Shown here: one piece after another, positions 28,326 to 36,202 of the stretch
How the letters are laid out: each line of letters starts with the position of its first letter
Position numbering within the stretch: position 1 is the stretch's first letter
Source: Bacteroides sp.
GTDB lineage: Bacteria > Bacteroidota > Bacteroidia > Bacteroidales > Muribaculaceae
Direction: 5' to 3'
NCBI GenBank assembly: GCA_023665145.1
Contig: JAMPEM010000005.1
Span: 52,190 to 107,874, forward strand
DNA: 55,685 bases
The notes under the pieces: generated by a model
What the model was told of the DNA's origin: nothing
Seen by the model: only the letters and a program-made list of their open reading frames with translations
The model's database searches: none
Translations under genes and position numbers: made by a program

Positions 28326-28619
28326 ATGGACATCACAATCAATGCAATCCACTTTGACATCACAGAAAAGCTCACAGCATTTGTCAATAAAAAAATAGAG
28401 AAATTAGCAAGGCGCAACGAGTGCATCGAAAGTGCAGAGATTAACCTTCGTGTAGTAAAGCCCGAGACATCACTCAATAAGGAAGCGGGCATAAAATTAA
28501 TGGTTCCCGGTACAAATGACCTTTTTGCATCCAAGGTTGCCGATAGTTTTGAAGAAGCAATAGATTTGTGCATAGCTGCGCTTGAACCGCAATTGGAGCG
28601 GGTAAAAGATAAGAAATAA
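28326..28619 (+). CDS. hpf: Ribosome hibernation-promoting factor
   Basis: 97 residues from the ATG at 28326 (an in-frame upstream ATG at 28224 would add 34 residues unlike the family). MDITINAIHFDITEKLTAFVNKKIEKL and the later FASKVADSFEEAIDLCIAALEPQLERVK give the short beta-alpha-beta fold of the HPF/YfiA family, which binds the 30S decoding site in stationary phase. Neighbouring rpsU and xerC are its usual partners in Bacteroidales. Confidence 0.93.
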   Translation: MDITINAIHFDITEKLTAFVNKKIEKLARRNECIESAEINLRVVKPETSLNKEAGIKLMVPGTNDLFASKVADSFEEAIDLCIAALEPQLERVKDKK

Positions 28620-28624
28620 AAGAA

Positions 28625-29044
28625 ATGGGGCTGCTCGATAAAGTAAGGCAGTTTGAATTTTCAAAAGTATGCGATCCACGCGGCAACCTCTCTTTCATAG
28701 AGGGAGGTTGTCATGTGCCGTTTGCAATTAAACGGGTATTTTATATTTATGATGTACCCGGAGGCGAAACGCGAGGTGGTCACGCACATTATGAGAATTC
28801 AACTGTGCTGATAGCCGTTAGCGGCTCGTTCGACCTTCATCTGACGGACGGCCGCGAAGAGGTTATCATTCCCATGAACCGCAGCAACAAGGGGGTGTTG
28901 ATACCTCCGGGTGTGTGGGATTCGATGCATAATTTCACAACGGGGACTGTGTGTTTGGCTCTATGTTCACATCATTACGAAGAGGAAGATTATATTCGTG
29001 ATTATGAAGAATATCTGAGCAAAGTAAAAGATTTTGAGAAGTAA
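28625..29044 (+). CDS. FdtA/QdtA-like dTDP-sugar 3,4-ketoisomerase (cupin)
   Basis: 139 residues, a single cupin barrel of the WxcM/FdtA family: DPRGNLSFIEGGCHVPFAIKRVFYIYDVPGGETRGGHAHYEN with the conserved RGGHAH active-site histidines, and IPPGVWDSMHNF later. The family isomerises dTDP-4-keto-6-deoxyglucose to the 3-keto sugar. The following aminotransferase fits the next step towards a 3-amino-3,6-dideoxysugar. No rml genes or glycosyltransferases are nearby. 5 bp after hpf. Confidence 0.87.
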   Translation: MGLLDKVRQFEFSKVCDPRGNLSFIEGGCHVPFAIKRVFYIYDVPGGETRGGHAHYENSTVLIAVSGSFDLHLTDGREEVIIPMNRSNKGVLIPPGVWDSMHNFTTGTVCLALCSHHYEEEDYIRDYEEYLSKVKDFEK

Positions 29045-29064
29045 GGATTCAAAAAATATTGGCG

Positions 29065-30192
29065 ATGCGATATCCGTTTTTACGACTTGACCGGAGTGTA
29101 TTGGGCTGCAGCAAAGAACTTGAGCAAGCAGCGTCGCGAGTCATAAAATCGGGTAGATATCTGCATGGCCCGGAGACTGAGGGATTTGAACAAGAATTGG
29201 CCGAATTGTGTGGTGGAGGTTATGCTGTGGGTGTAAGCAATGGTCTTGATGCCTTGCGTCTTATTTTCAGAGCATATATCGAATCCGGACATTTGCAAAA
29301 GGGTGATGAGATAATTGTTCCGGCAAACACATACATTGCATCGATACTTCCTTTGATGGAATTCGGGCTTACTCCGGTGCTTGTGGAGCCGGACAATGAC
29401 GATTTTTGCCTTGATTTCGGCTTGGCTGACAAATTTATGGGGAGTCGTACCAAGGGGGTACTTCTTGTGCATCTTTATGGCAATCCCTGTTGGAATCGGG
29501 AAATAATAACCCGATGGAAAGATGCAGGCATGCTGATTATCGAGGATAATGCTCAGGCTATTGCAGCTGAGGCGGCACAAGATGGTTTGCATGGCAGCCG
29601 GATGACCGGATTGCTTGGAGATGCAGCAGCCTTCAGTTTTTATCCCACAAAGAATCTTGGTGGACTAGGTGATGGTGGAGCTGTCCTTACCTGCGACAAA
29701 GAATTGGCTATGACAATCAAGGCTTTGGCAAATTATGGGAGTGATTACCGCTATCATAATATTTATTGTGGCTACAATTGTCGTCTTGATGAGATTCAAG
29801 CTGCATTTCTTCGGGTTAGGTTGCGTTGTCTGTCGGAGGATACAGAGCGGAGGCGCATGGTAGCAGAAACTTATTCCGAGTCAATTTACAATGAAGCAGT
29901 GAAGACACCCAAAATTTTTGAGGATCGTCGTCAGGTATGGCATCAATATCCGATACACACTATAGAGCCGAGTATCCGTCAGACTCTTCGCAACTATTTA
30001 TCAGACAATGGTATCGGAACAGATATCCATTACGCTACTCCTCCACATTTGCAACCCTGTATGAAAAATTTGCATCATAAACCATTGCCATTGACCGAAT
30101 CTCTTGCCGAGCGGGAGATTTCTCTCCCCATAGCCAATATCACCCCGGATGATGCTCGCATAATCTCTCAATATATCAATAAATTCCACTAA
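29065..30192 (+). CDS. DegT/DnrJ/EryC1/StrS aminotransferase (FdtB/QdtB-like)
   Basis: 375 residues from the ATG at 29065; a TTG six bases upstream is possible but less likely. PLP-dependent sugar aminotransferase: GVSNGLDALRLIFRA (cofactor phosphate loop), VPANTYIASILPLME, IIEDNAQAI (Asp to PLP nitrogen) and FSFYPTKNLGGLGDGGAV with the Schiff-base lysine. It would aminate the 3-keto sugar made by the preceding isomerase. Confidence 0.9.
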   Translation: MRYPFLRLDRSVLGCSKELEQAASRVIKSGRYLHGPETEGFEQELAELCGGGYAVGVSNGLDALRLIFRAYIESGHLQKGDEIIVPANTYIASILPLMEFGLTPVLVEPDNDDFCLDFGLADKFMGSRTKGVLLVHLYGNPCWNREIITRWKDAGMLIIEDNAQAIAAEAAQDGLHGSRMTGLLGDAAAFSFYPTKNLGGLGDGGAVLTCDKELAMTIKALANYGSDYRYHNIYCGYNCRLDEIQAAFLRVRLRCLSEDTERRRMVAETYSESIYNEAVKTPKIFEDRRQVWHQYPIHTIEPSIRQTLRNYLSDNGIGTDIHYATPPHLQPCMKNLHHKPLPLTESLAEREISLPIANITPDDARIISQYINKFH

Positions 30193-30199
30193 TTACGAT

Positions 30200-31306
30200 A
30201 TGAATAAAAATCACGAGACTCCTAATAAAAGTCGCAAGAAAGCAGCTATACTGATTGGTGTGGCATGTATAATTGTTGTGCTTTTATGCGGCATGGGAGC
30301 GCCCTTTCTTTTTATGAGTGCGAAGGGTGACACCATCGTCAGAATTCCTCGCGATGCAAATGATAAACAATTGTCGGACACTCTGTCAAAATACTTTGAC
30401 AAATCCTACTCCGACAAAGTAATGACAATCTTTCATTCACTTGGCGCCGATGCAGCCACCCGCCATGGTGCATATAATATCGAGGACGGAATGAGTCCGT
30501 TAAAAGCAGGCAGATTGTTGGCTCGCGGACCGCAGACACCTGTCAAAATCACCATCAATGGATTCAGATCGCTCGACCTTATGTGTGAACGAATAGCTAA
30601 AAAAATGAACTTCAAGCCCGAAGAACTAAAAAATACAATTACCGATTCTGTAACACTTGCAAATTATGGGCTTAAACCCTCTCAGGCTATGGCACTGTTC
30701 CTGGATGATACCTATCTGTTGTATTGGGATTCTACACCAAATGCACTTGTTCACAAGATTGGGAAACATTATCAAGAGGTATGGAATGATGAGAGAAAAC
30801 GTAAAGCGGACGCACTTGGGATATCGCCGGCAGAAGCGGTGATAATAGCTTCAATAGCAGACGAAGAGACACTTAAAGCAGATGAAAAAGGGATAATCAC
30901 GCGTCTGTATCTCAATAGATTACAAAAGGGGATGAAGCTTCAGGCCGACCCTACTGTACGTTTCGCGTTGAACGATTTCACTATACGGCGAGTGACCACT
31001 CCAATGCTTTCGGTTAATTCACCCTACAACACATACAAATATGCCGGGTTGCCACCGGGGCCGATTCGCACCACAAGCGTCTCAACCATTGACGCGCTTC
31101 TGGATAGCAAACCACATCCTTATATGTATATGTGTGCCAAAGAGGATTTTTCTGGGTATCATAACTTCTCCGAATCTTACGAAGAACATATGCAAAATGC
31201 ACGGCGATATCAGCAGAAGCTCAACGAAATTGGTATCAAAGGAACATCAGACAAAACACCCCAAACCGAGAATAAAAATGATACAGATAGCGACATTCCC
31301 CAATAA
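30200..31306 (+). CDS. mltG: Endolytic murein transglycosylase MltG-like
   Basis: 368 residues: short cytoplasmic N-terminus, one membrane helix (AAILIGVACIIVVLLCGMGAPFLF), LysM-like subdomain and YceG domain with RLYLNRLQKGMKLQADPTVRFAL and YKYAGLPPGPI. MltG cuts nascent glycan strands and sets their length. The catalytic motif normally ASIVExET reads ASIADEET here, so the first glutamate of that motif is an aspartate. Its 3' end overlaps the next gene by 29 bp. Confidence 0.9.
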   Translation: MNKNHETPNKSRKKAAILIGVACIIVVLLCGMGAPFLFMSAKGDTIVRIPRDANDKQLSDTLSKYFDKSYSDKVMTIFHSLGADAATRHGAYNIEDGMSPLKAGRLLARGPQTPVKITINGFRSLDLMCERIAKKMNFKPEELKNTITDSVTLANYGLKPSQAMALFLDDTYLLYWDSTPNALVHKIGKHYQEVWNDERKRKADALGISPAEAVIIASIADEETLKADEKGIITRLYLNRLQKGMKLQADPTVRFALNDFTIRRVTTPMLSVNSPYNTYKYAGLPPGPIRTTSVSTIDALLDSKPHPYMYMCAKEDFSGYHNFSESYEEHMQNARRYQQKLNEIGIKGTSDKTPQTENKNDTDSDIPQ

Positions 31307-31490
31307 TGAGGCAGCTTATATAGCAAAAGGGATGCTTGCCGGACATGGTATACAAAGCAGTGTTGAGCAGACAGCACTCAGCAGCGTCTTTCCGGCACCG
31401 GAAGCAAATGTCGGCGGCGTGATAATGTATGTAGATGAATCAGAGGCCGAAGATGCACTTCGACTCTTAAAGGAGCATGGAGATATTTAG
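31278..31490 (+). CDS. DUF2007-type small protein
   Basis: 70 residues: MIQIATFPNNEAAYIAKGML, then HGIQSSVEQTALSS and a hydrophobic strand GGVIMYVDESEAEDALRLLKEHGD. This is the pattern of the DUF2007 putative signal-transducing family, with a ferredoxin-like fold. Function unknown. The start at 31278 lies inside mltG in another frame (29-bp overlap), suggesting coupling. The stop TAG is formed at the edge of a GAGGTTGTT motif. Confidence 0.8.
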   Translation: MIQIATFPNNEAAYIAKGMLAGHGIQSSVEQTALSSVFPAPEANVGGVIMYVDESEAEDALRLLKEHGDI

Positions 31491-31505
31491 AGGTTGTTGA
31501 CAATC
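31488..31505. repeat. Repeat-end motif at a stop codon
   Basis: TAGAGGTTGTTGACAAT directly overlaps the DUF2007 stop codon. Almost the same sequence, TAGAGGTTGTTTGACAAT, is at the end of the small membrane protein gene (minus strand from 49276), where it is the terminal inverted repeat of the composite element. Confidence 0.6.
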
Positions 31506-31580
31506 AATTTGTAAACGTATCCCAAATAACATTTGTCAGAATTGAATAATAACAACGGAATATCACGAAAAAACACATAC

Positions 31581-32903
31581 ATGCCGAGAAAATTATTTCT
31601 GCAGCGAGTATCTTTACTCATTTTATTTATCATGGTTCTGTTAAATTGTTATGCCGCACCATCATCTGATGTAGATACAATACGAATCATTGAGAAAACA
31701 CGCATTGATATATACCGCTATCCTGCTGCTGATTCCATTATATGTGCACCGGCATCGATTACCCGCGATGATTATCCGTCTGACGACAAACATTATGACG
31801 AAATAAGAATTACCAAACACCGCGAAAACGAACTTTCACCTGACTCAACGGCAGTCATATTTAATACATTCACCACCACATATGCACGCAAAGAAACAGA
31901 ACCTACGTGGTGGAAAATGATGCTACGCGGCCAACTCAACCTCAAAGACACGACTATTGTATATCCCAAATTTGTGGGTTTATGCGTAAAAGTTTATAAT
32001 TGGGCAGACAAATTCTTCAATACATACGACCCGGAATATGTAGAGGGTACGGGGAGACGATGGAAAGCATATTTGAAGAACGACAATCTCCTTGACAGTT
32101 ACGCCATGACGCTCGGCCACAAAATGAATATCCGAATGATGAGCAATATCACCGCCAACCTCGGTCCATATCTTCAATACATGGCAGTGAGTGTCGGGTA
32201 TCAATGGGATATGACAAACATAATCAGCAATCAGCCGCAAAACATGAAACGATGGGATTTCGGATTCACCTGCGCACTTTTCAGCGCCAATCTCTTCTAT
32301 TGGACCAATACAGGCGGAAATGTCATTCGCACTTTCGGTGATTACAACAACGGACATCTCATCTACGCTCCAATCTCAGGTGTCTCCATGTCATCTCTCG
32401 GAATTGATCTCTATTATTTTCTCAACAACAAAAGATATTCTGAAGGAGCTGCCTACGGATTTTCAAAGATACAAAAAAGATCACAAGGCTCTTTTATATT
32501 CGGATTTTCATACGGCGACCAATCCATCAACATCGACTTCCGCACACTGCCAGCTCATCTTCTCCCCTATCTGACAATAAATCCGGCCGACTATAATTTC
32601 CATTACAAAAATTATTGTCTTCTGATTGGATACGGATATAATCTTGTCTTTTCAAAACGGTGGATATTGAATGTCACCGCCGTACCTTCTATCGGAATAA
32701 ACCACTGTTACGAGGACTCCCTGGAGGGAGCACGCAATATTCTTTCAATGAATATCAAGGGGAAAATGGCACTTGTTTACAATCTGCACGACTTCTTTAC
32801 CGGTGTTACTATGAAAATGGACGGACACTGGTATCGCAGCCATAATTATTCACTTTTTAATGCCACCGAAACACTCTCATTATGTGTCGGGTACAGATTT
32901 TAA
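31581..32903 (+). CDS. DUF4421-like exported protein
   Basis: 440 residues from the ATG at 31581; a TTG at 31533 would extend it by 16. Signal peptide MPRKLFLQRVSLLILFIMVLLNCYA, possibly a lipobox (LLNC). The rest is rich in alternating aromatic/hydrophobic segments that look like outer-membrane beta-strands (GPYLQYMAVSVGYQWDM, YCLLIGYGYNLVF) and ends LCVGYRF with a C-terminal aromatic residue. It resembles DUF4421 proteins of Bacteroidetes, whose function is unknown. Confidence 0.75.
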   Translation: MPRKLFLQRVSLLILFIMVLLNCYAAPSSDVDTIRIIEKTRIDIYRYPAADSIICAPASITRDDYPSDDKHYDEIRITKHRENELSPDSTAVIFNTFTTTYARKETEPTWWKMMLRGQLNLKDTTIVYPKFVGLCVKVYNWADKFFNTYDPEYVEGTGRRWKAYLKNDNLLDSYAMTLGHKMNIRMMSNITANLGPYLQYMAVSVGYQWDMTNIISNQPQNMKRWDFGFTCALFSANLFYWTNTGGNVIRTFGDYNNGHLIYAPISGVSMSSLGIDLYYFLNNKRYSEGAAYGFSKIQKRSQGSFIFGFSYGDQSINIDFRTLPAHLLPYLTINPADYNFHYKNYCLLIGYGYNLVFSKRWILNVTAVPSIGINHCYEDSLEGARNILSMNIKGKMALVYNLHDFFTGVTMKMDGHWYRSHNYSLFNATETLSLCVGYRF

Positions 32904-32933
32904 AAAGTCATAGATTTGTACGACCTCTACGTA

Positions 32934-33350
32934 TCAATCCTTCAATACTGATGAAGGATAATCAAGTGTAGCTATCGGATCACCATTGGGAGAGATATAT
33001 GCAAAGCGCAGAATCATCTCACCATCCACGGCATATTTCACCAATGCATCGGTAGAACGCTTATATGAATCACGCAAAGTGACAAGATTACTTTCATAAT
33101 ATTTCTGAGCCTCTTCCCAACTAAGCGGTGACGTGATGTCCGCAAACTCGTATGTCAACACAATCATTTTATTCTTGTCGTTATAATCAAGACTCTTCCA
33201 TGTCATACGATCGTTGACCCGTCGAGGTAGACTCTCTTTAATATATTTGACATTGTTTGAAAATTCTTTTCGGATAAAATCGGGTGATTGTGAAAATCCG
33301 GAAAGTACACCGGCTATTATCAAGTTCAGCAATAGAATCAGTTTTTTCAT
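32934..33350 (-). CDS. Small exported protein of unknown function
   Basis: 138 residues with signal peptide MKKLILLLNLIIAGVLSGFSQS and a soluble ~115-residue remainder (DRMTWKSLDYNDKNKMIVLTYEFAD). No family recognised. It converges with the DUF4421-like gene with 30 bp between the stops. Confidence 0.75.
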   Translation of the reverse strand: MKKLILLLNLIIAGVLSGFSQSPDFIRKEFSNNVKYIKESLPRRVNDRMTWKSLDYNDKNKMIVLTYEFADITSPLSWEEAQKYYESNLVTLRDSYKRSTDALVKYAVDGEMILRFAYISPNGDPIATLDYPSSVLKD

Positions 33351-33378
33351 AGCGGAATGTGTGTTTTTACTTTAATAA

Positions 33379-33551
33379 TTCAAGTTTCTCAAGTTGCCCT
33401 GCAACTTGGAAACTTGAGGTTTATGGTTTATAGTTTATGGTTTATAGTTTATGGTTTATGGAACGTCGTTGAGTTAAATTTTTCGATAATTTTCTAACCT
33501 CTAACCTTCAACCTCCTAACTTTTCGCAAGTTAAAGCTTGCGAAAGTTGAG
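33379..33551 (+). repeat. Hairpin-ended repeat element, copy A
   Basis: Starts with the hairpin CAAGTTGC-CCT-GCAACTTG, enclosed by CAAGTTT/AAACTTG (33381-33416). Then come six heptamers TTTAT(G/A)G, a unique segment (AACGTCGTTGAGTTAAATTTTT), CTAACCT-type heptamers, and a second hairpin TTCGCAAG/CTTGCGAA (33523-33544). Almost identical to copy B except for two extra heptamers. Confidence 0.9.
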
Positions 33552-33685
33552 TTTATTAATCAATATTCTCAAAACGAGATATAGAAATACAACGCTGACA
33601 GACTAAAAAAAGATTGCTCAAAATAGATAAATTTACACTAATTGCCCGCTTTTTTTACCAAATGCGCAACAAGAAAGGCGAAATG

Positions 33686-33717
33686 TTTGGGAATCACGCT
33701 GAAATTTTGTATCTTTG
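33686..33717 (+). promoter_or_regulatory. Promoter of pnp
   Basis: TTTG (33686-33689), 20 bp, TATCTTTG (33710-33717) followed by CAC. Transcription should start near 33724, which excludes upstream in-frame start codons. Confidence 0.8.
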
Positions 33718-33743
33718 CACGATTTTACGAAGAAGAAATATAT

Positions 33744-36008
33744 ATGTTGAAACCTGTTAAAAAAACCATCGAGCTGGGTGACGGGAGAACCATCACAATC
33801 GAAACCGGCAAGCTTGCCAAACAAGCCGATGGTGCGGTAGAAGTCAGAATGGGCAACACGATGTTGCTCGCTACCGTATGTTCCGCCGAAGAAGCCAACG
33901 AGGGCGTTGACTTCATGCCTCTCACAGTAGAATATAAAGAAAAATACGCCTCTATAGGTCGTTATCCCGGAGGATTTCTTAAACGCGAAGGACGTGCATC
34001 TGATTATGAAATTCTCACATCCCGCCTTGTGGACCGAGTGCTTCGTCCCCTCTTTCCGGACAATTACCATGCCGAGACTTTCGTCAACGTAACAATGTAT
34101 TCAGCAGACGAAAACGAGGCTCCCGATGCACTTGCCGGCATAGCAGCATCAGCTGCTCTTATGGTGAGCGACATTCCATTCCAGGGACCTATCTCTGAGG
34201 TCAGAGTGGCAAGAGTGGACGGTGAATGGGTGATTAATCCCACTTTCGACCAGATAGAACGTGCAGATATTGAGCTTATGGTCGGTGCCACCTACGACAA
34301 TATTATGATGGTGGAAGGTGAGATGAACGAAGTCTCGGAAGCAGAATTACTCGAAGCTCTCAAAGTGGCTCACGCTGAAATCAAAAAACACTGCCTTGCT
34401 CAAATTGAGCTTATGAAAGAGGCCGGGAAAGAGACAAAACGTGAATATTGCCACGAAATTAACGACGATGAACTTCGTGCCGACGTTCGAGAAAAATGCT
34501 ATGATAAAGCTTATGCAATAGCTAAAGCCGGAAACGCTGACAAGCACTGGCGCAACGACTCTTTCAAGGCAATCCGCGATGAATACATAGAGAATCTCCC
34601 TGAACTCACTGAAGAACAGGCAGAAAAATATACTGACGACCAGCGTATCGCTATGGTGAAACGCTATTATCACGATGTAGAAAAAGAGGCAATGCGTCGA
34701 TGCGTGCTCGACGAAGGAATTCGTCTTGACGGCCGCAAAACAACTCAAATACGCCCCATTTGGTGCGAAGTGGATTATCTCCCCGGACCTCACGGAACAG
34801 CCGTATTTACTCGCGGTGAGACCCAGGCACTCGTAACAGCCACTCTTGGAACAACACTTGACGAGAAGATTGTGGATGATGTGCTTAATCAAAGCAAAGA
34901 ACGTTTCCTGCTTCACTATAACTTCCCCCCCTTCTCCACTGGCGAGGCTCGCCCTCAACGTGGTGTAGGACGCCGTGAGATTGGTCATGGCAATTTGGCA
35001 CATCGTGCCCTCAAGAGAATGTTCCCGGACAATTTCCCTTACACATGCCGTATTGTCAGTGACATCCTTGAAAGTAACGGCTCATCATCAATGGCTACAG
35101 TATGCGGTGGAACGCTCGCCCTTCTTGATGCCGGTGTGAAGATGAAACGCCCCGTAGCCGGTGTGGCAATGGGTCTTATATCTGACACTGACAATGTGAA
35201 ATATGCAGTCCTTTCCGACATACTCGGAGATGAAGACCACCTTGGTGATATGGACTTCAAGGTGACCGGTACCGAAAAAGGTATCACAGCCACTCAGATG
35301 GACATCAAGTGTGACGGATTGAGCTATGAAGTACTTGAAAAAGCACTTGAGCAAGCACGTCAGGGACGTATGCACATCTTAGGCATAATCCACGACACCA
35401 TCCCTGAGGCTCGCGAAGACTATAAGCCCCATGTGCCACGACTCGTAACACTTGAGATTCCTAAAGAGATGATAGGAGCCGTAATCGGTCCTCAAGGTAA
35501 AGTGATACAAGGCATTCAGGAAGAGACAGGAGCCACCATCTCCATTGAAGAGGATGAGAATCTTGGAATCGGTCGCGTAGAAATCGCATCCAAAGACAAA
35601 GAGAGCATTGATAAGGCACTTGCCCGCATCAAAGCCATTGTAGCTCAACCTGAGGAAGGAGAGACCTACGACGGAACTGTTCGCTCCATACTTGATTTCG
35701 GTGCATTTGTAGAGTTTATGCCCGGACGCGACGGTCTGCTTCACATCAGCGAAATTTCATGGAATCGTCTCGACTCCATGGAGCAGTCCGGTCTTAAAGA
35801 GGGTGACAAGGTGAAAGTCAAACTCATCGAGATTGACAAAAAAACCGGAAAATATCGCCTCTCAATGCGTGCTCTTACAGAGAAACCGGAAGGATATGTA
35901 GAACGCGAAGCCCGTCCACGCAGCGACCGCGGACCCCGTCCGCAACGCCGCGATGGCGAAAGAGGCGACCGTGGACCTCGTCCACAGCGTCCTCGTCGTA
36001 AAGAATAA
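33744..36008 (+). CDS. pnp: Polyribonucleotide nucleotidyltransferase (PNPase)
   Basis: 754 residues from the ATG at 33744, chosen because the promoter lies at 33686-33717; an in-frame ATG at 33642 is upstream of it. Two RNase PH domains (first with [20 protein letters not shown], second with [27 protein letters not shown]), a KH domain ([21 protein letters not shown]) and an S1 domain ([28 protein letters not shown]). The last ~30 residues are an Arg/Gly-rich tail ([22 protein letters not shown]), likely RNA-binding. 3'-5' phosphorolytic RNA decay. Confidence 0.98.
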   Translation: MLKPVKKTIELGDGRTITIETGKLAKQADGAVEVRMGNTMLLATVCSAEEANEGVDFMPLTVEYKEKYASIGRYPGGFLKREGRASDYEILTSRLVDRVLRPLFPDNYHAETFVNVTMYSADENEAPDALAGIAASAALMVSDIPFQGPISEVRVARVDGEWVINPTFDQIERADIELMVGATYDNIMMVEGEMNEVSEAELLEALKVAHAEIKKHCLAQIELMKEAGKETKREYCHEINDDELRADVREKCYDKAYAIAKAGNADKHWRNDSFKAIRDEYIENLPELTEEQAEKYTDDQRIAMVKRYYHDVEKEAMRRCVLDEGIRLDGRKTTQIRPIWCEVDYLPGPHGTAVFTRGETQALVTATLGTTLDEKIVDDVLNQSKERFLLHYNFPPFSTGEARPQRGVGRREIGHGNLAHRALKRMFPDNFPYTCRIVSDILESNGSSSMATVCGGTLALLDAGVKMKRPVAGVAMGLISDTDNVKYAVLSDILGDEDHLGDMDFKVTGTEKGITATQMDIKCDGLSYEVLEKALEQARQGRMHILGIIHDTIPEAREDYKPHVPRLVTLEIPKEMIGAVIGPQGKVIQGIQEETGATISIEEDENLGIGRVEIASKDKESIDKALARIKAIVAQPEEGETYDGTVRSILDFGAFVEFMPGRDGLLHISEISWNRLDSMEQSGLKEGDKVKVKLIEIDKKTGKYRLSMRALTEKPEGYVEREARPRSDRGPRPQRRDGERGDRGPRPQRPRRKE

Positions 36009-36033
36009 TAGAAAAGATAAATAGATATTACGA

Positions 36034-36067
36034 TTGATGAGTGCATGATTGCACTCATCAATTTTTT
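36034..36067 (+). terminator. Terminator of pnp
   Basis: Perfect 12-bp stem TTGATGAGTGCA/TGCACTCATCAA with a 4-nt loop, followed by TTTTTT. Confidence 0.93.
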
Positions 36068-36090
36068 ATAATCGGTTCCATAACGTCTAT

Positions 36091-36142
36091 ATCGGAGAAA
36101 AGGTCAAATCAGGAGAATAAGGTCAAATCGAGAGAAAAGGCC
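36091..36142. repeat. Three degenerate short repeats between pnp and valS
   Basis: ATCGGAGAAAAGGTCAA, ATCAGGAGAATAAGGTCAA and ATCGAGAGAAAAGGCC follow one another (units of 16-19 bp). Too short and degenerate to assign a role. Confidence 0.5.
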
Positions 36143-36172
36143 TCGCGGATACTTCAAACCGCGAAACCTTTT
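36135..36172 (-). terminator. Terminator of valS, possibly bidirectional
   Basis: AAGG/CCTT and TCGCGG/CCGCGA form a bulged stem; on the minus strand it is followed by CCTTTTCTC, on the plus strand by CTTTTATATC. Located between convergent pnp and valS. Confidence 0.65.
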
Positions 36173-36202
36173 ATATCTTGATTAATCGAGAATCAGCCCG
36201 AT

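Noticed and set aside
31041..31277. Longer frame upstream of the DUF2007 protein
   Set aside because: It runs inside mltG in another frame; only the part from 31278 resembles a protein family.
33642..33743. Longer pnp start at 33642 adding 34 residues
   Set aside because: The canonical promoter (33686-33717) lies downstream of that ATG, and the added residues do not resemble PNPase.
34347..35003. 218-residue ORF antisense to pnp, and similar long antisense ORFs in ribosomal, valS, fusA and helicase genes
   Set aside because: They mirror conserved genes on the other strand, have no promoter and look like no known protein.
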